Shown one piece after another: positions 6,377 through 14,879 of a stretch of DNA of 15,702 nt. The position numbers and the translations under genes were made by a program. The notes beneath the pieces are model-generated. The model was not told where the DNA came from. It did no database searches and saw only the letters and a program-made list of their open reading frames with translations. Location of the stretch: contig JADHUQ010000031.1 in NCBI GenBank assembly GCA_016784425.1, positions 1 to 15,702 on the forward strand, in the 5' to 3' direction. The stretch is from Candidatus Delongbacteria bacterium. Its GTDB lineage: Bacteria; CAIWAD01; BS150m-G50. The number at the start of each line of letters is the position of its first letter. The stretch's first letter is position 1.

Positions 6377-7249
6377 ATGTATCACGGCAAATACAAATCG
6401 CTGGCTAAAGGCTGGCTGCTCTCCCTGATAGCTCTGCTTACTATCATCCTTCTCCAGACAGCCTTCGCAGCTTCCAGCCTGGAGCTATCCCCCCAACGGC
6501 GCGGACTGGCACTGGCAGTACTGGACCCCGGGCGCATCTATCTACTCGACGGCATGCGTAATGAACTCGTGCAGCTGGATACCACTGGTAAAGAGCTGCG
6601 CCAGGTTGGCGGTTTTGGATCTACACCTGGTCTGTTACAGGATCCCGCCGCCCTGGTCGCCCGCGGCGGCGAGCTTTACCTGCTGGATCGCGGTCTGGGT
6701 CGGGTGCATCGCTACAACCGGGGCCTCGGGCTGATCTGGACCATCGACCTCGGGCAGGGGCTGGTTGATCGTTTCGAGTCGTTTACCCATTCCCTGCTGG
6801 CTCTGCTTCCCAACGGTCAGTTGCTTACCGGTGACAGCAACAGTCGGACAGTTATGCTCTACACCCTCGATGCGGGGCTGGCCGAGCCGATTATCTACCC
6901 CGGACACACCGGGATCAGTCCCAGGGCGTTAACCGCCATGGTAGCGACTAAAGGACTGATACATATTTATGACGGCGCGACACGTATGCTTTACAGTTGT
7001 GATATCTGGGGGGAACCGCAACAGCAACGCCAGATTCCTGAGGAACAGTTTCAAGCGCTCGCCTGTGATGGGAAGCGTCTCTTTCTGGTGGGTGACGGGG
7101 TGGTACTGGAACTGCACACCGACGATGATACGGTAATCTGGCATCCTGCCCCCTGGCTGCCCCGCACGATTGCCGCGGCTGCCAGCGTAGCGGGTTACCT
7201 TTTCGTACTTGATGACAGGGGGAATAGAATCTTCTGGGAGCGCTATTGA
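6377..7249 (+). CDS. Exported NHL/six-bladed-propeller-like protein
   Basis: 290 residues. A long basic n-region and hydrophobic stretch (residues 13-28), then AFA|AS around residue 31, form a signal peptide, so the protein is periplasmic or surface-exposed. The mature part has blade-like repeats: PGRIYLLDGMRNELVQLDTTG, then GGFGSTPGLLQDPAALVARG followed by ELYLLDRGLGRVHRYNR, close to the NHL pattern (FG-x-PGL-x-x-P-x-x-L... GxxYxxDxxxxRVxxY). Later blades (GLIHIYDGATRMLYS, GYLFVLDDRGNRIF) fit the same fold. NHL propellers usually bind proteins or carbohydrates, and I see no enzyme signature. A weak GGCGGGA leader precedes the ATG. It is the first gene of the envelope cluster, and its TGA overlaps the TTG start of the next gene (TTGA), implying translational coupling. 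A scaffold or accessory role for the large outer-membrane protein downstream is inferred from position only. Confidence 0.72.
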   Translation: MYHGKYKSLAKGWLLSLIALLTIILLQTAFAASSLELSPQRRGLALAVLDPGRIYLLDGMRNELVQLDTTGKELRQVGGFGSTPGLLQDPAALVARGGELYLLDRGLGRVHRYNRGLGLIWTIDLGQGLVDRFESFTHSLLALLPNGQLLTGDSNSRTVMLYTLDAGLAEPIIYPGHTGISPRALTAMVATKGLIHIYDGATRMLYSCDIWGEPQQQRQIPEEQFQALACDGKRLFLVGDGVVLELHTDDDTVIWHPAPWLPRTIAAAASVAGYLFVLDDRGNRIFWERY

Positions 7250-10200
7250 GAAAGCTCTTCCTCTGCCTGTTGCTGGGTCTTACCGGCACAACACTGGTGT
7301 GGGGGCAACTCCCCCTCCGGCAATGGCAGACTGTACTCAAACCAGTCCTGCAACTACCTGACAGTAATATTGTTGCCGGTAGTGAAAGCCTGCAGGTCGC
7401 CGGCGAGCTGCTGCAGCTGGGGAAAGATTACGACCTGGAGTACCTGACCGGAAGACTCTCACTCCTCAACGGTGAACTGCCTGGACGGGAAGTACTGATC
7501 AGTTATAGTGTCTTTCCCGACTGGCTGCCCCGGCAGGTTGGGGGGCTGTCCCCGCAGGATCTTCCGCTGGTGCATCCTGACAGTGTTGCCCTGGCCAAAC
7601 CGTTACCGCTGCCACCACGGCGTGATGAGGGCGCTTCCACCCTGAATTATGAGGGTAGTTTCCTGCGTGGTATTCGCATCGGCAATCAGTCCGGTGTCGA
7701 TCTGGAATCCGGTCTGCGGTTAAAGGTTGATGGTAAGATCGGTAACGATATCGAGGTAGCCGCCTTTCTCACCGATCAGGTTTCCCCGCTGCAACCGGAG
7801 GGAAACACCCAGAACCTGGAAGAAATTGACCGTATTTATGTACAGGTAACCTCACCCGACTTCCGGGTCACCATGGGCAACTTCTATCTGGATTACGGTG
7901 AGATGCCGCTGCTCAACTACACCCGCCGCATTGAGGGAGCGGAGGCAGGCTGGTTAAAGGGTCCTGTAAAAGCGTTAGGTGCTGTGGCGGTTTCACGCGG
8001 GCGTTTCAATTCGGTCAACCTGACCGGTATGGATGGAGTGCAGGGACCATACCACCTGCCGGATGAGACCGGTGCCGCGGGTATCCTGGTAATCGCCGGA
8101 ACCGAGCAGATCTGGCTGGATGGGATTCCCCTGACCCGTGGCCTGCAGCAGGATTATGTTATTGATTACTCCACTGGTGAGATCACATTTTCCAACCGGC
8201 ATGTTATCACTGCCGAATCCCGTATCACGGTCGACTATGAGTTTTCAGCCGAGCAGTACCGACGCAGTATTTACACCGGCGAGGTGCGGAGCAGCTATTA
8301 TCCCGGGCAGAGCCTGCTGGTGCGGTATATCGAGGAACGGGATGACTGGCGCAATCCACTTGGCTGGTCGGAAACGGAAGAGACGGAGCAACTGCTGCAA
8401 CTGGCGGGTGATGACCCGGCCGCTCTCCTGGTAAGTGGCGTACAGGAGGTTGAACCTGGTTACGGTGGCTACCAGCTGCTCGATCTGGAGCAGGGGCAAT
8501 GGGGAGAATATGCGGCGCGCCCCGATCCTTTCAGCACCGATTCTGTTTACCGTTTCGACATCATCTTCACCCGCCTGGGACGTGACAAGCAGGGATTGCT
8601 GCAGGGGGATTACACCCTGTACTACAATGACTGGGGCTATACCAGTTACACTTTTGTCGGAGCCAACCAGGGGGAGTGGGCACCGGTACGTCAGATTACA
8701 GCCCCGGCTACACAAAGGATGATCGGTCTGCAGCTGGAAAACGGCTGGAGAAACCTCGTCAGCTTTGACAACAGCGTCGTGATGAGCAATCTCGATCTCA
8801 ATCTCCGCTCCGGGATGGATGATGATGACAACAGTGGGCTGGCTTCACTGAGTCAGTTGTCACTGCGCGCACCTGCCCCGTTACCCTGGCTGGGACTGCT
8901 TACACTGGATACCAGGTTGCGCCTGCAGGATGCCCGTTACCGTGCTCTGGTGAGGGACCGGGAGGCGGAATACAACCGCAACTGGGCGCTGCCGGCTCAG
9001 AGCGCGACTGTCTGGCAGGAGCTGGAATCAACCTTGAGATTGCAGCACAACAGGCGCAGCTACACCCGTTTCAATCTCGGCCGGGTTGTAACCCTTGCCG
9101 ACCTGGAAGCCCTGCGCTGGGGCGGCGAGGGGGTTTACCACGACAGTCTCGGTGATGGATTGCAGCTGAAATTCAACAGGGCGAGCGCTGCCGGCGATCG
9201 GTTACAGCAGTCTGCCGGGCTCAGCAACTGGCGTTGGGGTGTGACCCGCCTTTCTGCCGACCTGGTGCAGGAGTCATCCCGCAACAGCTGGCGTAAGCTC
9301 AATATCCTCGAACCACGTCTGGCGATTGGATTTCCGCTGATCAGTCAGAGCTGGCAACTATCGGTACAGCAACGGAGCCAGTGGGGAAGTGATTCTTCCG
9401 GCGGTGATCAGGGATTCAGAAGCCGTGAATATACCCTGGAAATGGAACCGGAGCGGAAGAGCCCGCTGCTGGTCAGCGGAGCTATCACCCACTACGAGAA
9501 GGAGTGGAATGCAGCCGACTCTTCAACCGTCAGCACCGATCTGGGTCAGTTGCATTTTGTCTACGCGGGCAGTCCCGGCGGTCTGCGCATTGATGGGGAT
9601 TACCGTATCGACCGCTCACTGGTTTCCCGTCTGGTAACTGTATATGTGCCGGTGGATTCAGGTATGACTGGTAACTACTCGGAGGATCCCCCCGGATCGG
9701 GACATTTCGTACCTGATCCCTGGGGTGAGTACACCGCTTTCACCCATGCCACCGGTGATTTTCTACCCACCCGGGGGGTTCAGCTTTCGCTACGGCTGAG
9801 CAATACATTTCCCGCCGGTCTGCGCTGGAGCAGCCGCCTGCAGGTTGAGGGTCGCTCCACCACTGAAAACCCACTGGCGTTCTACTTCCTGTTACCGGCG
9901 GAACTGGACGCCGACAGCACCCGTCTGGTTGTGATCAATTCCACCCAGCAGCTGCACCTCCCCCTTGCTGAAGGGGCTCACAACCTGCGGCTGACCTGGG
10001 ATGAAAGCCGTCGCCTGGACCGGCTGCTGATAACTGCGGAGAACAGTCGCCGGGAGACCAGAGTCGGACTGGAGCATGACTGGCGGTTGACCGGGAGCAT
10101 TACCCTGCGGGAAGAGGTCGGTCACAAATCTCTGCGCGAGAACGAGGGTACATTCAAAACCAGTTTACGCAACTGGCGGGGTGGTAGCGGTGTAGAGTGG

Positions 10201-10551
10201 CGTTGCCTGCGCCGCTTGACCTTGCGCCTCTCTTATCTGGGCCGACTTGGTTTCAGCAGCGAGGAAATCCGAGCAAGCTCCCATACTGTTTCACCAGGTC
10301 TGACCTGGCGTTTCATGGAACGGGGTCGCCTCAACGCCAACAGTAACTGGACTCAGGCAAGGGCTAACCAGACGGAAATCCCCCTGGAGCTGCTTGACGG
10401 CAACAGGGTGGGCCGCAATCTCACTGCAACTGTGACTGCAGATTATCGAATCGGGACGGCAACCCACATTACCGGGCGTTTCAACTACCGCCGTCTGCCT
10501 GATCGTCCGACCAATTATTCCTTTTCCATGCAATGGCAGAGTTTTTTCTAG
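7246..10551 (+). CDS. Large predicted outer-membrane protein, family not recognised
   Basis: 1101 residues, starting at a TTG that overlaps the upstream stop, with GGGAG five bases before it. The product begins MRKLFLCLLLGLTGTTLVWG|Q, a clear signal peptide. The N-terminal third contains conserved-looking blocks: IGNQSGVDLESGLRLKVDGK (about 145-164), a QPEGNTQNLEEIDRIYVQV block, MGNFYLDYGEMPLLNY (from about 210), GVQGPY (about 265) and an AGTEQIWLDG...DYVIDYSTGEITF block (about 285-320). I associate this arrangement with large uncharacterised surface proteins of FCB bacteria, but I cannot name the family. The rest is a long run of alternating polar and aromatic strands without Cys-rich or catalytic motifs. 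The chain ends WQSFF, a terminal aromatic of the kind recognised by the BAM machinery, so a many-stranded barrel is likely. It lies directly upstream of an Omp85 protein, which may insert it or share its substrate (inference). Confidence 0.75.
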   Translation: MRKLFLCLLLGLTGTTLVWGQLPLRQWQTVLKPVLQLPDSNIVAGSESLQVAGELLQLGKDYDLEYLTGRLSLLNGELPGREVLISYSVFPDWLPRQVGGLSPQDLPLVHPDSVALAKPLPLPPRRDEGASTLNYEGSFLRGIRIGNQSGVDLESGLRLKVDGKIGNDIEVAAFLTDQVSPLQPEGNTQNLEEIDRIYVQVTSPDFRVTMGNFYLDYGEMPLLNYTRRIEGAEAGWLKGPVKALGAVAVSRGRFNSVNLTGMDGVQGPYHLPDETGAAGILVIAGTEQIWLDGIPLTRGLQQDYVIDYSTGEITFSNRHVITAESRITVDYEFSAEQYRRSIYTGEVRSSYYPGQSLLVRYIEERDDWRNPLGWSETEETEQLLQLAGDDPAALLVSGVQEVEPGYGGYQLLDLEQGQWGEYAARPDPFSTDSVYRFDIIFTRLGRDKQGLLQGDYTLYYNDWGYTSYTFVGANQGEWAPVRQITAPATQRMIGLQLENGWRNLVSFDNSVVMSNLDLNLRSGMDDDDNSGLASLSQLSLRAPAPLPWLGLLTLDTRLRLQDARYRALVRDREAEYNRNWALPAQSATVWQELESTLRLQHNRRSYTRFNLGRVVTLADLEALRWGGEGVYHDSLGDGLQLKFNRASAAGDRLQQSAGLSNWRWGVTRLSADLVQESSRNSWRKLNILEPRLAIGFPLISQSWQLSVQQRSQWGSDSSGGDQGFRSREYTLEMEPERKSPLLVSGAITHYEKEWNAADSSTVSTDLGQLHFVYAGSPGGLRIDGDYRIDRSLVSRLVTVYVPVDSGMTGNYSEDPPGSGHFVPDPWGEYTAFTHATGDFLPTRGVQLSLRLSNTFPAGLRWSSRLQVEGRSTTENPLAFYFLLPAELDADSTRLVVINSTQQLHLPLAEGAHNLRLTWDESRRLDRLLITAENSRRETRVGLEHDWRLTGSITLREEVGHKSLRENEGTFKTSLRNWRGGSGVEWRCLRRLTLRLSYLGRLGFSSEEIRASSHTVSPGLTWRFMERGRLNANSNWTQARANQTEIPLELLDGNRVGRNLTATVTADYRIGTATHITGRFNYRRLPDRPTNYSFSMQWQSFF

Positions 10552-10571
10552 AGTTGATAAGAGCTGGAATT

Positions 10572-12329
10572 ATGTTAACAGGCAAAAACGGTAAAAACAG
10601 GCAACTTAAGAGCAGCAGGAAGGCCACCGGACAGGTTGACTCCAGCGGTGGGTGGTTGTTGTTGCTGACCGTTATACTGTTACAGCTGGGATCGATCCTC
10701 CCAGAACCGGTCGTAGCCACTACCTGGTATGAACTGGAGGCAATTCCGGATTCGCTGGCTGTCACACAGCTGGAATGGCACGCCCCGGTCACAATAACGA
10801 CTGTCAGTGACAGCAGCACGGTCAGGGCAGTATCCCGTCAACTACTCGAGCAGCTGTCCCGGCAGGGCTGGTGGGAAGCCCGTTTTGACAGTCTGGTCCA
10901 ATCTGGTGATAATATTGTGATACACCTGACACCGGGCAGTCGTTACCAACTGGCTGCAATGCAATACAGTAGCAGCAGCAGTCAACCCAGCTACATGCTT
11001 GATTTGACTGAACCGGCAACAGAGACTATCATCAGGGAGCGGTTGCAGGATGAGCTTGCTACCCTGGAGGCTTCAGGTGCCGCTTTTGCCGAAATCCAAC
11101 TTGAACAGGTTCAGGTGGAAAACGGTGATGTCAGCCTGGAGTGGGAAGTGAAGCAAACTACACCGGTACGCCTGAGTCGACAGCTGGTACAGGGCAACCT
11201 GTTGACACAGGCTGGTGTTGTCGGGCAACTGACCCGTTTTAAACCTGGCATGGTCTACACGCCGCTACACTGGGAAAAAGCTCGACGCAACCTGCAGCGC
11301 CAGATATTTGTCACACGGGTGGAACCGATCCGGCTGGTACGCAGCAGCGCTGATGAGTACGCCTGTCTGATCTCAATGACAGAAGCTCCATCCTACTTTT
11401 TTGCCGGTAACCTCGGGTACTCCCGAGGTGAACGGGTGGACGGATACTGGGTCTGGAGTGCCGATATCAGGTTGCTCAACATCTTGGGCAGCGCGAGGGA
11501 ACTCTATCTGCAGACAACCCGTACCGCACCCCGCACCCGTTCTATCAGTGTTCGTTACCGCGAACCGTTCCTGTTCGGTAGCCAGCTCTTTCTGGAACCA
11601 CATCTCATGCAGCAGGATCACGACTCGACCTATCACGAACGAAATTACGGTTTTACGGCTGGCTGGCGCCCCTCCTTTACCCTGGCGCTGACCAGTGGTG
11701 TCTCACGCCAGGAGGTATTTCCAGACAGCCTGCATGGCTGGGTGGAGCAGGGTATTCTTCAGGAACGTAACACAGTCTGGCAGACAGAGCTGCTTTATGA
11801 TTCCCGGGATGATATGCTGCACCCCCGCAGTGGTTTGCGTGGTCGCTACAGCTTTATAGAGAAGCGTAAACAGGTGCATCCCCCTGGAGCTCAAACCAGC
11901 GAGAGTCGGAGAGTGATACGTCAGGAAGTCAGCGCACAACAACCGGTACGACTACTGCGCTACTGGACCCTGCTGGTCGAACTGGAAGCCCAGCTGCTGC
12001 AGAGCAACTCTACCCTGGCTTTACCCGACCTGTTGCGGGTGGGTGGTTCCCGTTCATTACGCGGCTACCGGGAAGAGCAGTTCCTGGTTGACCGCTTTCT
12101 GTTAGGGCGTCTGGAGCTGCAACGCCATTTGGGACGGGGTAGCGATCTCCACCTGTTCCTGGACGGAGCGTTGATGAAGCGCCAGGATGTATTCTACCGC
12201 CAGATCGGATACGGAGCCGGCTTGAAACTTCGCATCCGCCAGGGTTATCTTGGTGTTGATTACGCCCTGCCGGGCGGGGGTTCACCCGGTGAAGGCAAAC
12301 TGCATCTGCTATACGAGAGTGTATTCTAA
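10572..12329 (+). CDS. Omp85-superfamily outer-membrane protein (TamA/BamA-like)
   Basis: 585 residues from ATG 10572. Residues 28-43 are a hydrophobic core and VVA|TT near 49 a cleavage site. An in-frame ATG at 10533, inside the previous gene, would add 13 residues ahead of the basic n-region and has no visible ribosome-binding site, so I prefer 10572, although its leader is also weak. Residues about 75-190 look like degenerate POTRA repeats. Residues about 198-275 are a clear POTRA: QGNLLTQAGVV, KPGMVYTPLHWEKARRNL, FVTRVEPIRLV. From about 277 (FAGNLGYSRGERV) to the terminal F is a 12-16 strand barrel, with DSRDDMLHPRSG and the superfamily signature RVGGSRSLRGYREEQF at about 489-504, whose LRGY matches the conserved (V/I/L)RGY loop-6 motif. 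Omp85 proteins insert or translocate other proteins at the outer membrane. No TamB-like partner is in the window. The UbiA gene starts on the last base of this stop codon. Confidence 0.88.
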   Translation: MLTGKNGKNRQLKSSRKATGQVDSSGGWLLLLTVILLQLGSILPEPVVATTWYELEAIPDSLAVTQLEWHAPVTITTVSDSSTVRAVSRQLLEQLSRQGWWEARFDSLVQSGDNIVIHLTPGSRYQLAAMQYSSSSSQPSYMLDLTEPATETIIRERLQDELATLEASGAAFAEIQLEQVQVENGDVSLEWEVKQTTPVRLSRQLVQGNLLTQAGVVGQLTRFKPGMVYTPLHWEKARRNLQRQIFVTRVEPIRLVRSSADEYACLISMTEAPSYFFAGNLGYSRGERVDGYWVWSADIRLLNILGSARELYLQTTRTAPRTRSISVRYREPFLFGSQLFLEPHLMQQDHDSTYHERNYGFTAGWRPSFTLALTSGVSRQEVFPDSLHGWVEQGILQERNTVWQTELLYDSRDDMLHPRSGLRGRYSFIEKRKQVHPPGAQTSESRRVIRQEVSAQQPVRLLRYWTLLVELEAQLLQSNSTLALPDLLRVGGSRSLRGYREEQFLVDRFLLGRLELQRHLGRGSDLHLFLDGALMKRQDVFYRQIGYGAGLKLRIRQGYLGVDYALPGGGSPGEGKLHLLYESVF

Positions 12330-13126
12330 TGCTGAGTGTGATACGTCCACTGAATGTTCTGCTTGCCGGTGCAACCGTTCTGCTGGGGGTCTGGTTGACC
12401 TCGGGGTCACTGCAAACCTGGCGCACAGCTGTCGCGGTATTCATCGTGATGCTCTTCACAGCTGCCGGTAACATTATGAATGACATCTGTGACCTTACCA
12501 GCGACCGGATCAACCAGCCGCAACGGCCGCTGCCTTCCGGACGGATCAGTCTGTTTACAGCCCGGTGTGCTTATCTGGTCGGTTTCGGTGGTGGTATCCT
12601 GTTGTCTCTCTACCGGGAGCTCTACTGGATTGCGCTACCGGCACTGCTGCTCATTATCTGGTACAACCGGCAACTTCAGAAAACAGCGGTGGCAGGCAAT
12701 CTGGTCGTCTCGCTGCTGACTGTGCTGCCACTCTGGTATGCCGCGGCGTTGCCACAGTGGCGTCTGTTAATCTTCCCCACACTGCTGATTCTGTTGATCC
12801 AGCTGTCCCGCGAGATAGTAAAGGATATTGAGGACAGGGAAGGGGACAGTCATCAGGGTGCCCGCACCCTGCCACTCCTGATCGGCCCCGGACCAGCCCT
12901 GGCTGTAGCGGCAGCACTGAACCTGCTCCTCTGGATTACCGCCCTGCTGGCCTGGTGGCTGCACTTTTACCAGCTGGTACTACCGCTCGTCGTGCTGTTG
13001 GGGATCCTGCCCCTGACACTGTATGGCTTCCAGCACGCCTGGCGTCAGTCAGACTGGAGACGGTTGCAGCTTATACTAAAACTGGATATGATCATAGGCT
13101 TCGCTGCCCTGATAGCGGGGATCTGA
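12329..13126 (+). CDS. UbiA-family prenyltransferase (possibly geranylgeranylglyceryl-phosphate type)
   Basis: 265 residues with about eight or nine hydrophobic helices, and ATG overlapping the upstream stop as TAATG. Both aspartate-rich motifs of the UbiA family are present: N48-x-x-N-D-x-x-D-x-x-x-D59 followed by RINQPQRPLPSG, and E162-I-V-K-D166-x-x-D169-x-x-x-D173. They bind Mg-prenyl diphosphate at the membrane face. The enzyme transfers a prenyl chain to an acceptor, and the family includes menaquinone, ubiquinone, heme O, chlorophyll and archaeal-type DGGGP synthases. The compact size, the NQP-RPLPSG loop and the adjacent maf gene resemble FCB proteins usually annotated as geranylgeranylglycerol-phosphate geranylgeranyltransferase. 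That would imply an ether-lipid product, but the acceptor cannot be read from sequence. MenA is a reasonable alternative. Coupling to an Omp85 gene suggests a role in envelope lipid supply. Confidence 0.85.
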   Translation: MLSVIRPLNVLLAGATVLLGVWLTSGSLQTWRTAVAVFIVMLFTAAGNIMNDICDLTSDRINQPQRPLPSGRISLFTARCAYLVGFGGGILLSLYRELYWIALPALLLIIWYNRQLQKTAVAGNLVVSLLTVLPLWYAAALPQWRLLIFPTLLILLIQLSREIVKDIEDREGDSHQGARTLPLLIGPGPALAVAAALNLLLWITALLAWWLHFYQLVLPLVVLLGILPLTLYGFQHAWRQSDWRRLQLILKLDMIIGFAALIAGI

Positions 13127-13202
13127 TGATGGACTTTTGTTTTACCGGCTGTCAGTGAATGCAACACTGTCTGCCAGCATGACTAGACTGAGGAAACCGA
13201 CC

Positions 13203-13811
13203 ATGGACCTGCAGTGCGGACAGCAGATAGTACTGGCTTCGGCCTCGCCCCGGCGACGTCACATTTTCGCCAACGCCGGATTTCAGGTTGAGATTGATCC
13301 AGTCCTGGTTAACGAAACTATTCCACCGGGTACAGAACCAGCAGCAGCAGTTCAAACTCTCGCCCTGAGCAAGGCGGCTGCAGTTGCAGCCCGTTATCCC
13401 AAGGGGGTTGTGGTTGGTGCTGACACAATAGTCTACCACCAGAGGCAGATTCTGGAAAAGCCACACGATCGCGCCCATGCTTGTCACATGCTGCAGCAAC
13501 TGTCGGGAAATTGGCACACAGTGTTTACCGGTTTTGCTCTGATCAAGCTGGCAGCGAAACTGGAGCTGGTCCGGGCGGTGGCAACCCGGGTTAAGTTCGT
13601 GCCGTTGTCAAAGGAATTCATCGAGCATTATGTTGCCAGTGGCGAACCACTCGACAAAGCGGGTGCTTATGGTATCCAGGAAGGGGGATCACTGCTGGTG
13701 GAACAGATTGAAGGGTGCTACTTCAATGTAATGGGGTTTCCGATCGCCGCTTTCTACCTGGAGTTTCAACGCCTCTTTGGCGAACACACTGTAGCAGATC
13801 AACAGGACTGA
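13203..13811 (+). CDS. maf: Maf-family nucleoside triphosphate pyrophosphatase
   Basis: 202 residues from ATG 13203, which has GAGGA eight bases upstream and places the family's N-terminal motif near residue 10, as expected. The longer in-frame starts (TTG 13137, ATG 13179) would add residues not seen in the family. Family motifs are all present: LASASPRRR (11-19), LALSKA with Lys57, GADTIV with Asp74 as the probable catalytic acid, LEKP with Lys86, GNWHTVFTG, and DKAGAYGIQ followed by NVMGFP. Maf proteins hydrolyse dTTP, UTP or modified pyrimidine triphosphates to monophosphate and pyrophosphate, and overproduction blocks septation in some bacteria. The DKAGAYGIQ signature fits the dTTP/UTP (YhdE-type) subgroup better than the YceF type. 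The usual Gly after IQ is Glu here (IQEGG). The gene follows ubiA by 76 bases and is probably in the same transcript. Confidence 0.93.
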   Translation: MDLQCGQQIVLASASPRRRHIFANAGFQVEIDPVLVNETIPPGTEPAAAVQTLALSKAAAVAARYPKGVVVGADTIVYHQRQILEKPHDRAHACHMLQQLSGNWHTVFTGFALIKLAAKLELVRAVATRVKFVPLSKEFIEHYVASGEPLDKAGAYGIQEGGSLLVEQIEGCYFNVMGFPIAAFYLEFQRLFGEHTVADQQD

Positions 13812-13832
13812 TTTACGGCATTCAAGCTTGAG

Positions 13833-13860
13833 CCGGATCCTTATCGGCCGGTGGATCCGG
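13833..13860. terminator. Inverted repeat after maf, possible terminator
   Basis: CCGGATCC at 13833-13840 is a perfect 8-bp complement of GGATCCGG at 13853-13860, with a 12-base loop. Each arm holds a BamHI-type GGATCC palindrome. It begins 22 bases after the maf stop, where a terminator would be expected. The following sequence has only a short T4 run (CGTTTTATC), so termination efficiency is uncertain and the element could have another role. Confidence 0.45.
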
Positions 13861-13929
13861 TGCGAACGTTTTATCTCAGCGCCCGGAAGCCCTATCCTGG
13901 CTGTCTGAACGCCCGAACCCGCTTTACAC

Positions 13930-13959
13930 TTGACTTCGCGAATACTAATGAGCTAAATT
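13930..13959 (+). promoter_or_regulatory. Candidate promoter for the RodZ-like gene
   Basis: TTGACT at 13930-13935 (5 of 6) and TAAATT at 13954-13959 (4 of 6) are 18 bases apart within a locally AT-rich stretch of an otherwise GC-richer region. An overlapping alternative uses TTTACA at 13923-13928. A leader of about 75 bases would precede the GTG start at 14040. Confidence 0.35.
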
Positions 13960-14039
13960 AATCGAAAACAGTAACTTTTTGGACCGACACCCCCTCCGTC
14001 ATTGTCTTTTGTATTCATGCCTGACCGGGAAGGAACCCA

Positions 14040-14837
14040 GTGGATCTGAAGCAATTCTGTGAGAACCTGAAGTCAGCCCGTCATTACCAGGAATTGAATC
14101 TGGATGATGTTGCGCGGGAAACACGCATCGCCTCCCGGTTTCTCGCCGCGCTGGAGGATGGCAACTGGCACCTGATCCCCCACGGGTATCTGCGTGGTTA
14201 CCTGAGCAATTATGCCGAAAGTGTCGGCATGAATCTCGATAGGGTGCTGGAGAGCTTTGAAGATCTGGAATATATCCCCCCCCTGCAGACAGAGACTGAA
14301 CCCGTACTCGAGTCGGAAGCCAACTCTTTACAGGAGACTCAACCCGCTGAGCATCGAATTCCCAGCCTGCTGGAAGCGCTGCCTCTGCTGCGTTGGCTTC
14401 TGATTGTTGCAGTCGCTACAGTTACTCTCCTCCTCCTGGGTGGTCTCTACCTGTTGATTGAAAGCCCTCTTGAAGAACCGGTTGAGCAACCGGTACGACA
14501 GCAGAGCGAAAATATAACCCCTCCACCTGCCCCACAGCCGACTGACTCCTCTCTTTTCGTAGTCGAAAAGGTGAATCTCGCTTTCCTGTTTACCGATAGT
14601 TGTTATCTGAAGGTGAGCAGAGATGATTCTCTCTTCACAGAATTGATTTACCTGCCGGGCGATTCAGTTGCGTTCACCTCCGCAGGAAATCTCAATGTTA
14701 CAGTTGGCAATCCACAGGCTGCCGTTATCTACTTTAACGGCCGTAATGCCGGAAATGTCGGTCAGACCAATCGGCCTGCTCACCTGTTGGTTGATCCCGG
14801 CGGTATTCAGCATTCAAGTCTGCGAAACCAGCCGTAA
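14040..14837 (+). CDS. RodZ-like membrane-anchored helix-turn-helix protein
   Basis: 265 residues, GTG start with AAGGA five bases upstream. Residues 1-70 form a RodZ-type HTH: LKSARHYQELNLDDVARETRI, then FLAALEDGNWHLIPHGYLRGYLSNYAESVGMN. An acidic linker leads to one transmembrane helix at about 117-140 (LRWLLIVAVATVTLLLLGGLYLLI region). A Pro-rich periplasmic segment follows, then a DUF4115-like beta domain at about 172-255 (CYLKVSRDDSLFTELIYLPGD, with NVTVGNPQAAVIYFNG). RodZ links MreB filaments to the wall-elongation machinery at the inner membrane. No mreB or rod genes are in the window, so a cell-shape role rests on domain architecture. Many FCB genomes have such proteins outside shape operons. 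The next gene begins 43 bases after this stop and is likely co-transcribed. Confidence 0.82.
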   Translation: MDLKQFCENLKSARHYQELNLDDVARETRIASRFLAALEDGNWHLIPHGYLRGYLSNYAESVGMNLDRVLESFEDLEYIPPLQTETEPVLESEANSLQETQPAEHRIPSLLEALPLLRWLLIVAVATVTLLLLGGLYLLIESPLEEPVEQPVRQQSENITPPPAPQPTDSSLFVVEKVNLAFLFTDSCYLKVSRDDSLFTELIYLPGDSVAFTSAGNLNVTVGNPQAAVIYFNGRNAGNVGQTNRPAHLLVDPGGIQHSSLRNQP

Positions 14838-14879
14838 CTGCTCAGAAATCGGTGCTGCGCAACAGATGGTGGAGTAATA

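Noticed and set aside
13153..13169. Hairpin CAGTG/CACTG between ubiA and maf
   Set aside because: The stem has only 5 bp, a 7-base loop and no T-run; it is too weak to call a terminator or attenuator.
13137..13202. N-terminal extension of maf from TTG 13137
   Set aside because: It adds 22 residues before the family's normal start, and ATG 13203 has a well-placed GAGGA.
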